In this document: in pieces, positions 10,335 through 17,663 of the stretch
Layout: every line of letters begins with the position of its first letter
Numbering within the stretch: the stretch's first letter is position 1
NCBI GenBank assembly: GCA_002309855.1
Contig: DBYD01000003.1
Span: 1 to 54,784, forward strand
DNA from: Bacteroidales bacterium UBA1195
Lineage (GTDB): Bacteria > Bacteroidota > Bacteroidia > Bacteroidales > WCHB1-69
Direction of reading: 5' to 3'
DNA: 54,784 nucleotides
Notes under the pieces: generated by a model
Told to the model about the DNA's origin: nothing
What the model saw: the letters and a program-made list of their open reading frames with translations, nothing else
The model's database searches: none
Program-made: the position numbers and the translations under genes

Positions 10335-10784
10335 TTATATGTTGTCCTCCGCATACCATTCCGCATAGGAGGTTGCGGTCTCGCCCAGACGGAGGCTGTG
10401 CAGCCGCACATTCGGCGGCAGCTGCTGACGCAACATCTCCGCAAAATGCAGCAGCATCCGTTCCGATGTCGGCTGGTACGGAACAAGCTCCACCTTACGG
10501 TAATGACGGCCCAATTGTTCAATCAGCTCCCGGTCGCTATGATCGTTAAGGACAAGCGCATGGTCGAACCGCTCGACAATGCAGTCATTCACTATTCTTT
10601 TCAAATCGGAAAAATCCATCAGCATACCGCATTTCGGGGAATCCGGTGCAGTGGCCGGCTCACCGGTCACCGTCACACGCAACTCATAGGAATGGCCATG
10701 AATGTTACTGCACAAACCGTCATATCCCATCAGTGCATGGGCCATCTCGAACCGGAATATCTTGGTGATGCGGACCTTTTCCAT
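10335..10784 (-). CDS. queD: 6-carboxytetrahydropterin synthase (QueD / PTPS family)
   Basis: 149 aa from the ATG at 10784 (MEKVRITKIFRFEMAHAL). A longer in-frame version would run back into the malic enzyme gene and is rejected. Zinc ligands are the His in FEMAHAL and both His of IHGHSY; the catalytic Cys is in GLCSNIHGH. Further family motifs are GMLMDFSDLK, FDHALVLND, PTSERML and LGETATSYAEW. The family converts 7,8-dihydroneopterin triphosphate to 6-carboxytetrahydropterin on the path to preQ0 and queuosine, or acts as PTPS; QueD is more likely in a bacterium. It starts 2 nt after the malic enzyme stop, so the two are surely co-transcribed although functionally unrelated. Confidence 0.9.
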   Translation of the reverse strand: MEKVRITKIFRFEMAHALMGYDGLCSNIHGHSYELRVTVTGEPATAPDSPKCGMLMDFSDLKRIVNDCIVERFDHALVLNDHSDRELIEQLGRHYRKVELVPYQPTSERMLLHFAEMLRQQLPPNVRLHSLRLGETATSYAEWYAEDNI

Positions 10785-10786
10785 AA

Positions 10787-12235
10787 TTATCCGATTTGTG
10801 CAACCGCCCAATCCAACGCATCCTGCAGCCATTGCGGGTTGATGGGGGGAATCTGCCCTTTTTCAGTAAGCAACCCCATCATGGAGCGCACCTCCGCAAT
10901 GTCCCTCCGGGTGGCCTCATGGGCCTCCTCCCAACTAATAGGATTACGGGCAAGCCCCTCCTTGCAGGCCTGCACGGCAACATCGGCCGCCACCTTCGGG
11001 AACATTTCGGTTTCGGTCATTTTCGGGATAATATCCTCCGTGCTGATACCACGTGCCTCGGCAAAATCGGCAATGGAATGCGCGGCGGCAATGGCCATGC
11101 TGTCGGAAATCGCCTTGGCATGAACTAACAGCGTGCCCTTCAAGATTGCCGGAAAACAGACGGAATTGTTCACCTGGTTGGGAAAATCGCCACGACCGGT
11201 CGCCACAATGTAGGCACCTGCCGCCTTGGCTTCTGAGGGATAAATTTCCGGCACCGGATTGGCGCAGGCGAAGACAATCGATTTCGGCGCCATCGAGGCG
11301 ATCCATTCCGGACGGATGGTGCCCGGGCCGGGCTTGGAGGCTGCCACAACGATGTCTGCGTCACGGAAGGCATCCTCTTCGGTCAGAATATGGTCAGGAT
11401 TGGTGATCCGGCTCAACTCCCACTGACGGTAGAAGTTGGGGTTGGTGCGATAATCCTCCCTCCCGTCGTGGAGCGTGCCCTTGCTGGAGAAAATAACCAT
11501 CTTTTTCGGATCCGCCCCGTCTGTTATCATAAGCCTTGCTATGCTGGTGTTGGCCGCACCGGCACCATACAACACTATTTTGCACTCGGAGAGCTTTTTT
11601 CCTGCCAGCTTCAGAGCATTTAGGACACCCGCCAGCGTAACGCAGGCGGTACCCTGGGCGTCATCGTGCCACACCGGAATCTCGCAGCTTTCGCGCAGCT
11701 CGTCCAGCACACGGTAACAGTTGGGATGGGAGATGTCTTCCAGATTGATGGCTCCGAACGAAGGCTGCACCATCTTGACAAATTCAATGATCTTTTCGGC
11801 GGAATGGCTTCCGTCCGCTGTGCGGCTGTCCATGCAGAGCGCCACCGCATCGATTCCTCCAAGATATTTCATCAGGAAGGCCTTGCCCTCCATTACGCCC
11901 AGTCCGCCCGGAGGCGTGCAGTCGCCGTCGCCGAGCACGCGTGTGGAATCGCTGACCACCGCCACAAGATTGTGACGGTTGCTCAACCCGTACGATGTCT
12001 TGTTATCATCCCTGATGGTGGTGGAAACCGATGAGACACCCGGAGTGTACCACACGTTGAACCAGTTGAAGCCGGGCAGCGGCACCTTGGGCAGCGTCTG
12101 CATCTTTCCGCGGTAATGCTCATGCGCAATTAAAGACAGTTTTTTATAGAATAATGTCTTGCATTTTTCCTTTTCCGCCTGTGAGAAGGTGTCTGGAAAA
12201 CACTCCTGCAAATTGCTCAAATCCTCTTTTATCAT
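10787..12235 (-). CDS. Malic enzyme (oxaloacetate-decarboxylating malate dehydrogenase)
   Basis: 482 aa. It catalyses oxidative decarboxylation of malate to pyruvate with NAD(P). Visible family motifs are YTPGVSSVS, VLGDGDCTPPGGLGVMEG, NLEDISHPNCYRV, the metal-binding VWHDDAQGTACVTLAG, a Rossmann loop VLYGAGAANTSIARL, and FACANPVPEI with GRGDFPNQVNNS. The length fits the stand-alone form without a phosphotransacetylase extension. Cofactor preference (NAD or NADP) cannot be read with confidence. It is the first gene of the minus-strand run with queD and the EEP protein, transcribed from a good promoter at 12259-12286. Confidence 0.95.
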   Translation of the reverse strand: MIKEDLSNLQECFPDTFSQAEKEKCKTLFYKKLSLIAHEHYRGKMQTLPKVPLPGFNWFNVWYTPGVSSVSTTIRDDNKTSYGLSNRHNLVAVVSDSTRVLGDGDCTPPGGLGVMEGKAFLMKYLGGIDAVALCMDSRTADGSHSAEKIIEFVKMVQPSFGAINLEDISHPNCYRVLDELRESCEIPVWHDDAQGTACVTLAGVLNALKLAGKKLSECKIVLYGAGAANTSIARLMITDGADPKKMVIFSSKGTLHDGREDYRTNPNFYRQWELSRITNPDHILTEEDAFRDADIVVAASKPGPGTIRPEWIASMAPKSIVFACANPVPEIYPSEAKAAGAYIVATGRGDFPNQVNNSVCFPAILKGTLLVHAKAISDSMAIAAAHSIADFAEARGISTEDIIPKMTETEMFPKVAADVAVQACKEGLARNPISWEEAHEATRRDIAEVRSMMGLLTEKGQIPPINPQWLQDALDWAVAQIG

Positions 12236-12258
12236 ATCCGATTTTTAATTATAAAGTG

Positions 12259-12286
12259 CAAAGGTACCACTTTTATCAATACCAAA
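12259..12286 (-). promoter_or_regulatory. Bacteroidota promoter for malic enzyme operon
   Basis: On the minus strand, TTTG (12286-12283) is followed after 16 nt by TACCTTTG (12266-12259), a full match to the -7 element TAnnTTTG. The spacer is a little short of the usual 19-21 nt. The start codon lies about 24 nt downstream of the box. It is divergent from the promoter at 12357. Confidence 0.65.
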
Positions 12287-12356
12287 CGGGGTTTTCTCCA
12301 AAAAAGCGCACAAAAATAAAAATGCGGAAAAGCGGCGTGCATATTCGCTTTTCATG

Positions 12357-12364
12357 TAACTTTG
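12357..12364 (+). promoter_or_regulatory. Bacteroidota -7 box for the beta-CASP hydrolase gene
   Basis: TAACTTTG matches TAnnTTTG exactly and lies 42 nt before the ATG at 12407. No strong -33 TTTG is visible. With the malic enzyme promoter it forms a compact divergent promoter region. Confidence 0.6.
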
Positions 12365-12406
12365 CATTTTTGTTAATAAAGTACGCACATACTAATTCAT
12401 CGGACC

Positions 12407-13807
12407 ATGAAAATACAGTTTTTGGGGGCTGTCGGCGAAGTGACAGGAAGCAAATTTCTGATTACCACCAACCACGGAAAAAAAATCCTGCTGGATTGCG
12501 GCATGTATCAGGGAAAGGGGCTGGAGACCGATTCCATGAACCGTGATCTGGGTTTCAACCCGGAAGAGATTGACATCATCCTGCTCTCCCACGCACACAT
12601 CGACCATTCCGGCCTGATCCCCTACATCTGCAAACTCGGCTTCAACGGGAAAATCTACTGCACGCACGCCACACGGGATCTCTGTTCCATAATGCTGCCG
12701 GATGCCGGCAAGATTCAGGAAAGCGATATTATCGACTTCAACAAAAAACAGGCATCGAAAGGTCTGCCGGAGGCGGAACCCCTCTACACCGCACGGGACG
12801 CATTCGCCTGTCTCCGCTATTTCATCAGTATGCCCACCGAGCTGAAAATCACCATTGAAAATGATGTCCAGGTGGCATTCTACGACACCGGACATATTTT
12901 GGGCGGCTCTGCCATTGTTTTGTATTTCAATGAAAACGGCACTGAAAAAAGTCTCTGCTATACCGGCGATATAGGACGGTACAACAAGCATCTGCTGAAA
13001 AACCCCTCGCCCTTTCCTCAGGTTGACTACATCATTACGGAATCCACCTACGGTGACCGCAAACACGAACCCATCCCAAAAGCGGAGGAGAAACTGGCAC
13101 AGGTGGTGCAGGAAACATGCGTCAAAAACCTGGGCAAACTGCTGATTCCCTCCTTCGCCATCGGACGATGCCAGGAAATAATCTACATACTGAACCTGCT
13201 GAAAAAGGCAAACCGGCTTCCCGATGTGCCCATTTTCATCGACAGCCCGCTTTCCGTCTCCGCCACCGACATCTACAGGCTGCATACGGAATGCTTCAAG
13301 GATGACATTCTCGACCTCATCCGCACCCAAAAGGATCCGTTCGGCTTCGACAACCTCTTTTATGTGCGCACAAAGGAGGATTCCAAGCGGCTGAACACCC
13401 ACAACCGCCCCTGCATCATCATCTCGGCATCGGGCATGATGGAGGCCGGACGTATCAAGCACCATCTGGCCAACAACATCGAAAACCGCCGCACCACAGT
13501 GCTGGTGGTCGGATACTGCTCTCCCAACACCTTGGGACACAGGATAGCACGCGGTGACAAAGTGGTTTCCATATACGGCAACAAATATCAGGTAAATGCA
13601 CAGATACGTGAGATTGACGCCCTCTCCGGCCACGGCGACTATGAGGAGATGGGGCGGTATCTATCATGCCAAAATCCTGCGGCAGTCCGTAGCCTTTTCC
13701 TGGTGCATGGGGAACGACCCGCGCAGGAGTTTTATAGCAATTACTTGAAAGAGAAAGGATTCCAAGATATCCAGATTCCTGATTTCCGGAGCGAGGTGAT
13801 TTTGTGA
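12407..13807 (+). CDS. MBL-fold beta-CASP RNA/DNA-processing metallo-hydrolase
   Basis: 466 aa, cytoplasmic (no signal peptide). The N-terminal metallo-beta-lactamase motif is LLSHAHIDHSG, with further ligands in DTGHILGGSAI and YTGDIGRYN. The beta-CASP part carries SFAIGRCQEI, IFIDSPLSVSATDIY, ISASGMMEAGRIKHHL and GYCSPNTLGHRI, and the late His motif is ALSGHGDYEE with VHGE following. This is the layout of the YSH1/CPSF73-like bacterial family, usually annotated as RNA-specific exonuclease. It is distinct from RNase J, which is longer and has an extra C-terminal domain. Substrate is inferred from the family only. Confidence 0.9.
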   Translation: MKIQFLGAVGEVTGSKFLITTNHGKKILLDCGMYQGKGLETDSMNRDLGFNPEEIDIILLSHAHIDHSGLIPYICKLGFNGKIYCTHATRDLCSIMLPDAGKIQESDIIDFNKKQASKGLPEAEPLYTARDAFACLRYFISMPTELKITIENDVQVAFYDTGHILGGSAIVLYFNENGTEKSLCYTGDIGRYNKHLLKNPSPFPQVDYIITESTYGDRKHEPIPKAEEKLAQVVQETCVKNLGKLLIPSFAIGRCQEIIYILNLLKKANRLPDVPIFIDSPLSVSATDIYRLHTECFKDDILDLIRTQKDPFGFDNLFYVRTKEDSKRLNTHNRPCIIISASGMMEAGRIKHHLANNIENRRTTVLVVGYCSPNTLGHRIARGDKVVSIYGNKYQVNAQIREIDALSGHGDYEEMGRYLSCQNPAAVRSLFLVHGERPAQEFYSNYLKEKGFQDIQIPDFRSEVIL

Positions 13808-13824
13808 AATTTTTTTCAAAATGA

Positions 13825-13852
13825 TGCAACAAAAGGCACCCGAACATCATCT
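13825..13852 (+). promoter_or_regulatory. Possible ECF-type autoregulatory promoter
   Basis: TGCAAC (13825-13830) and CATCT (13848-13852) are separated by 17 nt, ahead of the ECF sigma gene. The arrangement resembles ECF -35/-10 pairs with an AAC core rather than the housekeeping TAnnTTTG promoter. If transcription starts shortly after 13852, the ATG at 13879 is the natural start. The match is judged by eye only. Confidence 0.35.
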
Positions 13853-13878
13853 GTAATGTGAAGGCAAACGGAAAGCAA

Positions 13879-14430
13879 ATGGCCATGTCGGACGAGTATC
13901 TTTTGGAAGGCTGCCTGAAACATGACAACAGTTGCAGGGAGGCATTATATCGGAAATACTCCAAAGATTTGTACCAATATGCTTTACGTTATGCAAGCAA
14001 TTCGGAGGAGGCCGATGATGTGCTGCAGGAGGCGTTCCTTCTGATCTTTGAAAGGATTGGACAGTTCCGTAAAGAGGGTGACCTGCTGAATTGGATGCGT
14101 ACTGTCGTGATTCGGGCAGCGCTCACCCAGTACAGGCGAAACATCAGACAGTGGCGACGCGAGCTCCCCCTGTCGGAGGAAAATCCGGAAGTTTGGGAGG
14201 AGGTGGCGGAAATGCCATATAACCAAGTGGACTACCAAACCCTCCTGCACCTGATCCAGGAACTGCCGGACGGATACCGGATGATATTCAATCTTTGTGA
14301 AGTGGAAGGATACAGCTATCAGGAGGCGGCGGAAATGCTGCAATGCAGCCAAGCCACCTGCAGGTCGCAGCTGATGCGGGCCAAATCCAAACTGCGAAAA
14401 AAAATAAAGGAATTGTATGATGAGGTATAA
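13879..14430 (+). CDS. ECF-type RNA polymerase sigma factor
   Basis: 183 aa from the ATG at 13879 (MAMSDEYLLEGCLKHDN). A GTG seven codons earlier (13858) is in frame but less likely. Region 2 shows FRKYSKDLY-like text (ALYRKYSKDLYQYALRY) and the conserved core ADDVLQEAFLLIFERIGQFR, then NWMRTVVIRAALTQYRR. Region 4 shows LPDGYRMIFNLCEVEGYSY, QEAAEMLQCSQATCRSQL and RAKSKLRKK. It should redirect RNA polymerase to a small regulon. The 3' end overlaps the next gene by 14 nt, which points to translational coupling with a partner membrane protein that may hold it inactive. Confidence 0.92.
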   Translation: MAMSDEYLLEGCLKHDNSCREALYRKYSKDLYQYALRYASNSEEADDVLQEAFLLIFERIGQFRKEGDLLNWMRTVVIRAALTQYRRNIRQWRRELPLSEENPEVWEEVAEMPYNQVDYQTLLHLIQELPDGYRMIFNLCEVEGYSYQEAAEMLQCSQATCRSQLMRAKSKLRKKIKELYDEV

Positions 14431-15268
14431 CGGAACAAATAACAGGCAGTTTTCCGGCTTCCCGCCGGTACCCGAGCCCCTCCCTGCCCCCCCCGAGGCG
14501 GTGTGGGAAGGGATCCGTCGCGGCATGAAGCGGAAGGATTTCTGGCGTGTCAAAGGTAAAGTGTTGGCAACGGCACTCCTGTGCGCGTCGGCCACGGCCC
14601 TGTTTTTTGCAGTTAATTCCGGAAGGGAGACTCCGCAGCCTGCCGGAACCGCCGCACTTGCCCCGTCCACCACGCCCGACACATTACAAAATGTCCCCAC
14701 CCTGACAGAGATATCGGAGGCAACAACCGTATCACAGCAATCCGCAGCCACACATCCGGCAACCGCTGCAGCACTCTCCGAGACTGCACAAACAAAAGTG
14801 ACTGGGGAAACCACCGTTATCCAAGTGACTGAAACCGTATCAGAGACACCCATGCCGCTAAAGGAGACTCCTATACCCTCCGCCGTACCGGCAGACAAGA
14901 ATCCGGAGCGCAATGTGAAAACGACGGCAACGGAGCGGGAACAGAAACCATCGGACAATCAGACACCATCACCAGAACCATCCGAATCTGTTCTTGCATC
15001 TTTCCCATCCGCCTTCACCCCAAACGGCGACGGCCTCAACGACACATACCGTCCGGTACTTTCCGGCGAGGTGACGCAATATCTTCTCCGAATCTACAAC
15101 CGTAAAAACCAGCTGGTGTTCCAGACCACGCACCCCGAAGAGTCATGGGACGGCAACTACCGCGGCACAGTCCAGCCGCACGGGGCCTACCTGTTCATCT
15201 TACAATACACTACGGAAAAAGGAGAGAAAAAAACAGAAAAAGGCGAATTTCTGCTGCTGAGGGATTAA
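14417..15268 (+). CDS. Membrane protein with gliding-motility/T9SS type B C-terminal domain; candidate anti-sigma partner
   Basis: 283 aa. Residues 1-45 are a Pro-rich, then basic cytoplasmic part (PPVPEPLPAPPEAVWEGIRR; MKRKDFW). Residues about 48-66 (VLATALLCASATALFFAV) form one membrane segment. Then comes a Thr/Pro/Glu-rich linker of about 120 residues. The last 80 or so are a CHU_C-type domain: SAFTPNGDGLNDTYRP, IYNRKNQLVFQT, WDGNYRG, PHGAYLFILQY. That domain is known as the T9SS type B sorting signal, normally found on secreted proteins with a cleavable signal peptide, so its presence on a probably membrane-anchored protein is odd. Overlap with the sigma gene and the topology suggest an anti-sigma role; no classical anti-sigma domain is recognised, so this is inference. 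Confidence 0.8.
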   Translation: MMRYNGTNNRQFSGFPPVPEPLPAPPEAVWEGIRRGMKRKDFWRVKGKVLATALLCASATALFFAVNSGRETPQPAGTAALAPSTTPDTLQNVPTLTEISEATTVSQQSAATHPATAAALSETAQTKVTGETTVIQVTETVSETPMPLKETPIPSAVPADKNPERNVKTTATEREQKPSDNQTPSPEPSESVLASFPSAFTPNGDGLNDTYRPVLSGEVTQYLLRIYNRKNQLVFQTTHPEESWDGNYRGTVQPHGAYLFILQYTTEKGEKKTEKGEFLLLRD

Positions 15269-15347
15269 AAAAACACCATTCCCATCCATGATTCATCATT
15301 TTGGCGCATTTTTTGCTTAATATTCCATTTTAAAAAATGCCATTCTT

Positions 15348-15812
15348 ATGATGAAACATATCTATCTGATATTTTTTTTGCTGCTGGGTGTCGTGTTAGT
15401 ATGCCTGGGGCAACCCTCCAAACTTGTGGAGGACTACAGGAAACAGATTAACCAACGGCTTATGGCCGGTAATGCGGAAGCCCTTTCCAACTATTTCCGC
15501 GACATGGTGGAACTCTCAATAAACCAGGCTGCAGAAACATACAGCAAGACTCAGGCCACATCCATCCTGAACGATTTCTTCCAGGAAAACCCGCCCATAA
15601 AATTTGAAGAGGCTGAAAGCTGGAAGGACGAGGATGTCGTACATGTGATCGGCACCTGCTTTTCCAGCAACAACAGCACCTATCGCATCCATTATATAAT
15701 GAAAAAAAGCGAAATGCCGGACAAGTCGAAAAAAACCGGCTACCTGATATACAGTATGAACATCGAACAAACAAAAAAATGCAAAAAACATCCGAACTCA
15801 TCAGGGAAATAA
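15348..15812 (+). CDS. Small exported protein, DUF4783-like
   Basis: 154 aa with a signal peptide (MMKHIYLIFFLLLGVVLVCLG, then QPSK). The body has the layout of the Bacteroidota DUF4783 family, an NTF2-like small alpha+beta fold: YRKQINQRLMAGNAEALSNY, MVELSI, SKTQATSILNDFF, then a beta-rich part ending GYLIYSMNI. No catalytic residues are expected. The 3' end overlaps nadC by 34 nt, so the two are translated from one message; the pairing looks positional rather than functional. Confidence 0.8.
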   Translation: MMKHIYLIFFLLLGVVLVCLGQPSKLVEDYRKQINQRLMAGNAEALSNYFRDMVELSINQAAETYSKTQATSILNDFFQENPPIKFEEAESWKDEDVVHVIGTCFSSNNSTYRIHYIMKKSEMPDKSKKTGYLIYSMNIEQTKKCKKHPNSSGK

Positions 15813-16630
15813 TTGTCGCAGCACTGAAAGAGGACGTGGGCGACGGCGACCACTCCTCACTGCTCTCCATTGACCCGGAAACACAAGGCAAGTCCAAACT
15901 GCTGGTAAAGGAGGACGGTGTCCTGGCAGGTGTGGATGTCGCCCTGCAGGTATTCAACATCGTCGACCCCGACCTAAAAACTGATGTTTTTATCAGGGAC
16001 GGAAGCGAAATCCGCACAGGCGACGTGGTGTTCACCGTCTCCGGCAAGGTGCAGTCCATTCTTGTGGCGGAACGGCTTGTGCTTAACCTCATGCAGCGCA
16101 TGAGCGGCATCGCCACCACAACCCGCAAGTATGTGCGGTGCATTGAAGGCACGCATGCGCGGCTGCTTGACACACGTAAAACCACCCCCAACCTCCGCAT
16201 ACTGGAGAAGATGGCGGTGCGCATCGGGGGCGGCTGCAACCACCGGATGGGCCTGTACGATATGATTATGCTGAAAGACAACCATATCGATTTCGCAGGC
16301 GGATTGAAGAACGTCTTGGAAAAGACCAACCGCTACCTGAAGGAGAAGCATCTGGACCTGAAAGTTGAAATTGAATGCCGCTCGTTGGATGATGTGCGGC
16401 TGGCCATGTCGCTCGGAGGCTTCCACCGCATAATGTTCGACAATTTCACGCCCGAAAAGGTGCGGGAGGGTGTCGCTCTGGTGCAAGGCAGATACGAGAC
16501 CGAGGCCTCCGGCGGAATCACGCTGGAGAACATCCGCGCCTACGCTGAAACCGGTGTGGACTTTATCTCCGTCGGGGCGCTGACCCATTCTGTGAAGAGT
16601 TTGGACCTGAGTTTGAAAGCCATTTCATAA
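15779..16630 (+). CDS. nadC: Nicotinate-nucleotide pyrophosphorylase (quinolinate phosphoribosyltransferase)
   Basis: 283 aa, the usual NadC length. It makes nicotinate mononucleotide from quinolinate and PRPP in de novo NAD synthesis. Motifs are EDVGDGDHSS at the N-terminus, LNLMQRMSGIAT, the PRPP/quinolinate site in DTRKTTPNLRILEKMAVRIG with GGCNHRMGLYDMIMLKDNH, VEIECRS, MFDNFTPEKV, EASGGITLENI and the C-terminal SVGALTHSV. nadA and nadB are not in the window. It sits between the DUF4783-like gene (34-nt overlap) and an outer-membrane-like gene 9 nt downstream. Confidence 0.96.
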   Translation: MQKTSELIREIIVAALKEDVGDGDHSSLLSIDPETQGKSKLLVKEDGVLAGVDVALQVFNIVDPDLKTDVFIRDGSEIRTGDVVFTVSGKVQSILVAERLVLNLMQRMSGIATTTRKYVRCIEGTHARLLDTRKTTPNLRILEKMAVRIGGGCNHRMGLYDMIMLKDNHIDFAGGLKNVLEKTNRYLKEKHLDLKVEIECRSLDDVRLAMSLGGFHRIMFDNFTPEKVREGVALVQGRYETEASGGITLENIRAYAETGVDFISVGALTHSVKSLDLSLKAIS

Positions 16631-16639
16631 ATTTCACTT

Positions 16640-17272
16640 ATGAGACGTATCCTGGTTACCGTGGCAATGCTGGCCCTTCTGCTGCATCCAAGTATGACAC
16701 AGGCGCAGACGCCATCCGACACCATAACCCCAAAACCGGAATATCCGGTCCGCTACGACATAAGCGCATCCGCAGGCCCCATCTCCTATATGGGTTTGAG
16801 CGTCCTTGTATTGCGGGCCTTCATGGAGGGGCTGGCCGAAAGCCTGAACGGGACACCGCACCGGATTGACATCTTAGGAGCCTACTCGCTCCAGGGCTAT
16901 TTCCAGACAAGGCCCTGGCTGCAGTTAGGCGGAAAAGCGGTGTTGGAAGGCACAAAAGATATCGTTTTCATAGATAAGGAGAAAACAATCGAGGACTACC
17001 ACTTCCACATATACTCGATATCGCTGATGCCAAGCATCCGCTTCACCTATCTGCATAAACCGATGGTACGGCTCTATTCGGGCCTTGATGCGGGGGTATG
17101 CCTGTTTTGGGAAAACAACCCGAAATCGGAAAATCCTTACAATACGCTGATACCAGCCTTCAACCTCACACCGCTCGGGCTGCAGGTCGGCAGGACATGG
17201 TACGGCATGTTGGAGGTCAATTTCTGGAGCGACGCGATTGTGAAAGCCGGTGTGGGCTACCGCTTTTTCTGA
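16640..17272 (+). CDS. Small outer-membrane beta-barrel-like protein, function unknown
   Basis: 210 aa with a signal peptide (MRRILVTVAMLALLLHPSMT, then QAQ). The rest alternates hydrophobic and polar residues as in short outer-membrane barrels: YDISASAGPISYMGLSVL, LQGYFQTRPWLQLGGKAVL, SLMPSIRFTYL, VRLYSGLDAGVCLFW, WYGMLEVNFWSD. It ends in Phe (VKAGVGYRFF), the usual terminal signature of barrel proteins. I do not recognise a named family. It closes the DUF4783-nadC run, and a terminator follows 24 nt later. Confidence 0.75.
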   Translation: MRRILVTVAMLALLLHPSMTQAQTPSDTITPKPEYPVRYDISASAGPISYMGLSVLVLRAFMEGLAESLNGTPHRIDILGAYSLQGYFQTRPWLQLGGKAVLEGTKDIVFIDKEKTIEDYHFHIYSISLMPSIRFTYLHKPMVRLYSGLDAGVCLFWENNPKSENPYNTLIPAFNLTPLGLQVGRTWYGMLEVNFWSDAIVKAGVGYRFF

Positions 17273-17296
17273 GCAGGAGGACAATTTGTCCCTCCA

Positions 17297-17319
17297 CCTG
17301 ATTTTCAAATCAGGTTTTT
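17297..17319 (+). terminator. Rho-independent terminator after the nadC run
   Basis: CCTGATT and AATCAGG form a 7-bp stem around a TTCA loop, followed by TTTTT. It starts 24 nt after the stop of the outer-membrane-like gene. Confidence 0.7.
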
Positions 17320-17362
17320 ATACATCTGAAAAAAATTTCGGGTCTTTCCCCGTTACATATTA

Positions 17363-17380
17363 TATTTTTGTTTATTTTTG
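17363..17380 (+). promoter_or_regulatory. Two adjacent Bacteroidota -7 boxes upstream of giant 2
   Basis: TATTTTTG occurs at 17363-17370 and again at 17373-17380; both match TAnnTTTG. No TTTG at the usual -33 spacing is seen. If either is used, the giant 2 message has a leader of close to 290 nt. Confidence 0.4.
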
Positions 17381-17663
17381 CATATTATTATTCTAAATAT
17401 TGGAAAATAAGAAAAAGGTGTTGGTCTGATTTTGTCTGAGGCGTTTTAAACCGTATGGTGCAAGTGTTGCGGATAAAATCACACAAATGCCCCTTTTTAA
17501 CATTATCTATTGATTTACTTTATGTTACAGAGGGGCGCATCATCAAGGCAGAGTTGCCTTCGGGTTTGGGACTGTTAAGGACAGATCGGATCAGATTCCC
17601 GCACTTTTTTCTGTAATTGGAATTGGCCATTTTCGGGAATCGTGGCAAAAAAAATTTAAAATT
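17381..17663 (+). promoter_or_regulatory. Long leader before giant 2 with possible attenuator
   Basis: This gene-free stretch contains a hairpin AAGGCA/TGCCTT with a 4-nt loop (17545-17560). Just after it, GGGA (17568-17571) can pair with TCCC (17597-17600), enclosing a smaller CTGT/ACAG hairpin (17572-17584), and a run of six T follows at 17605-17610. That order could act as an attenuator ahead of a 12-kb gene. It does not match any riboswitch class I know. The last 50 nt are AT-rich and unstructured, as usual before a Bacteroidota start codon. Confidence 0.35.

Noticed and set aside
12392..13633. Minus-strand frame of 413 codons opposite the beta-CASP hydrolase
   Set aside because: The plus-strand gene has all metallo-hydrolase motifs and a promoter; the antisense frame has none.
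17441..17620. Cyclic-di-GMP or other known riboswitch in the giant 2 leader
   Set aside because: Core sequences of the classes I know are not present; kept only as an unnamed structured leader.
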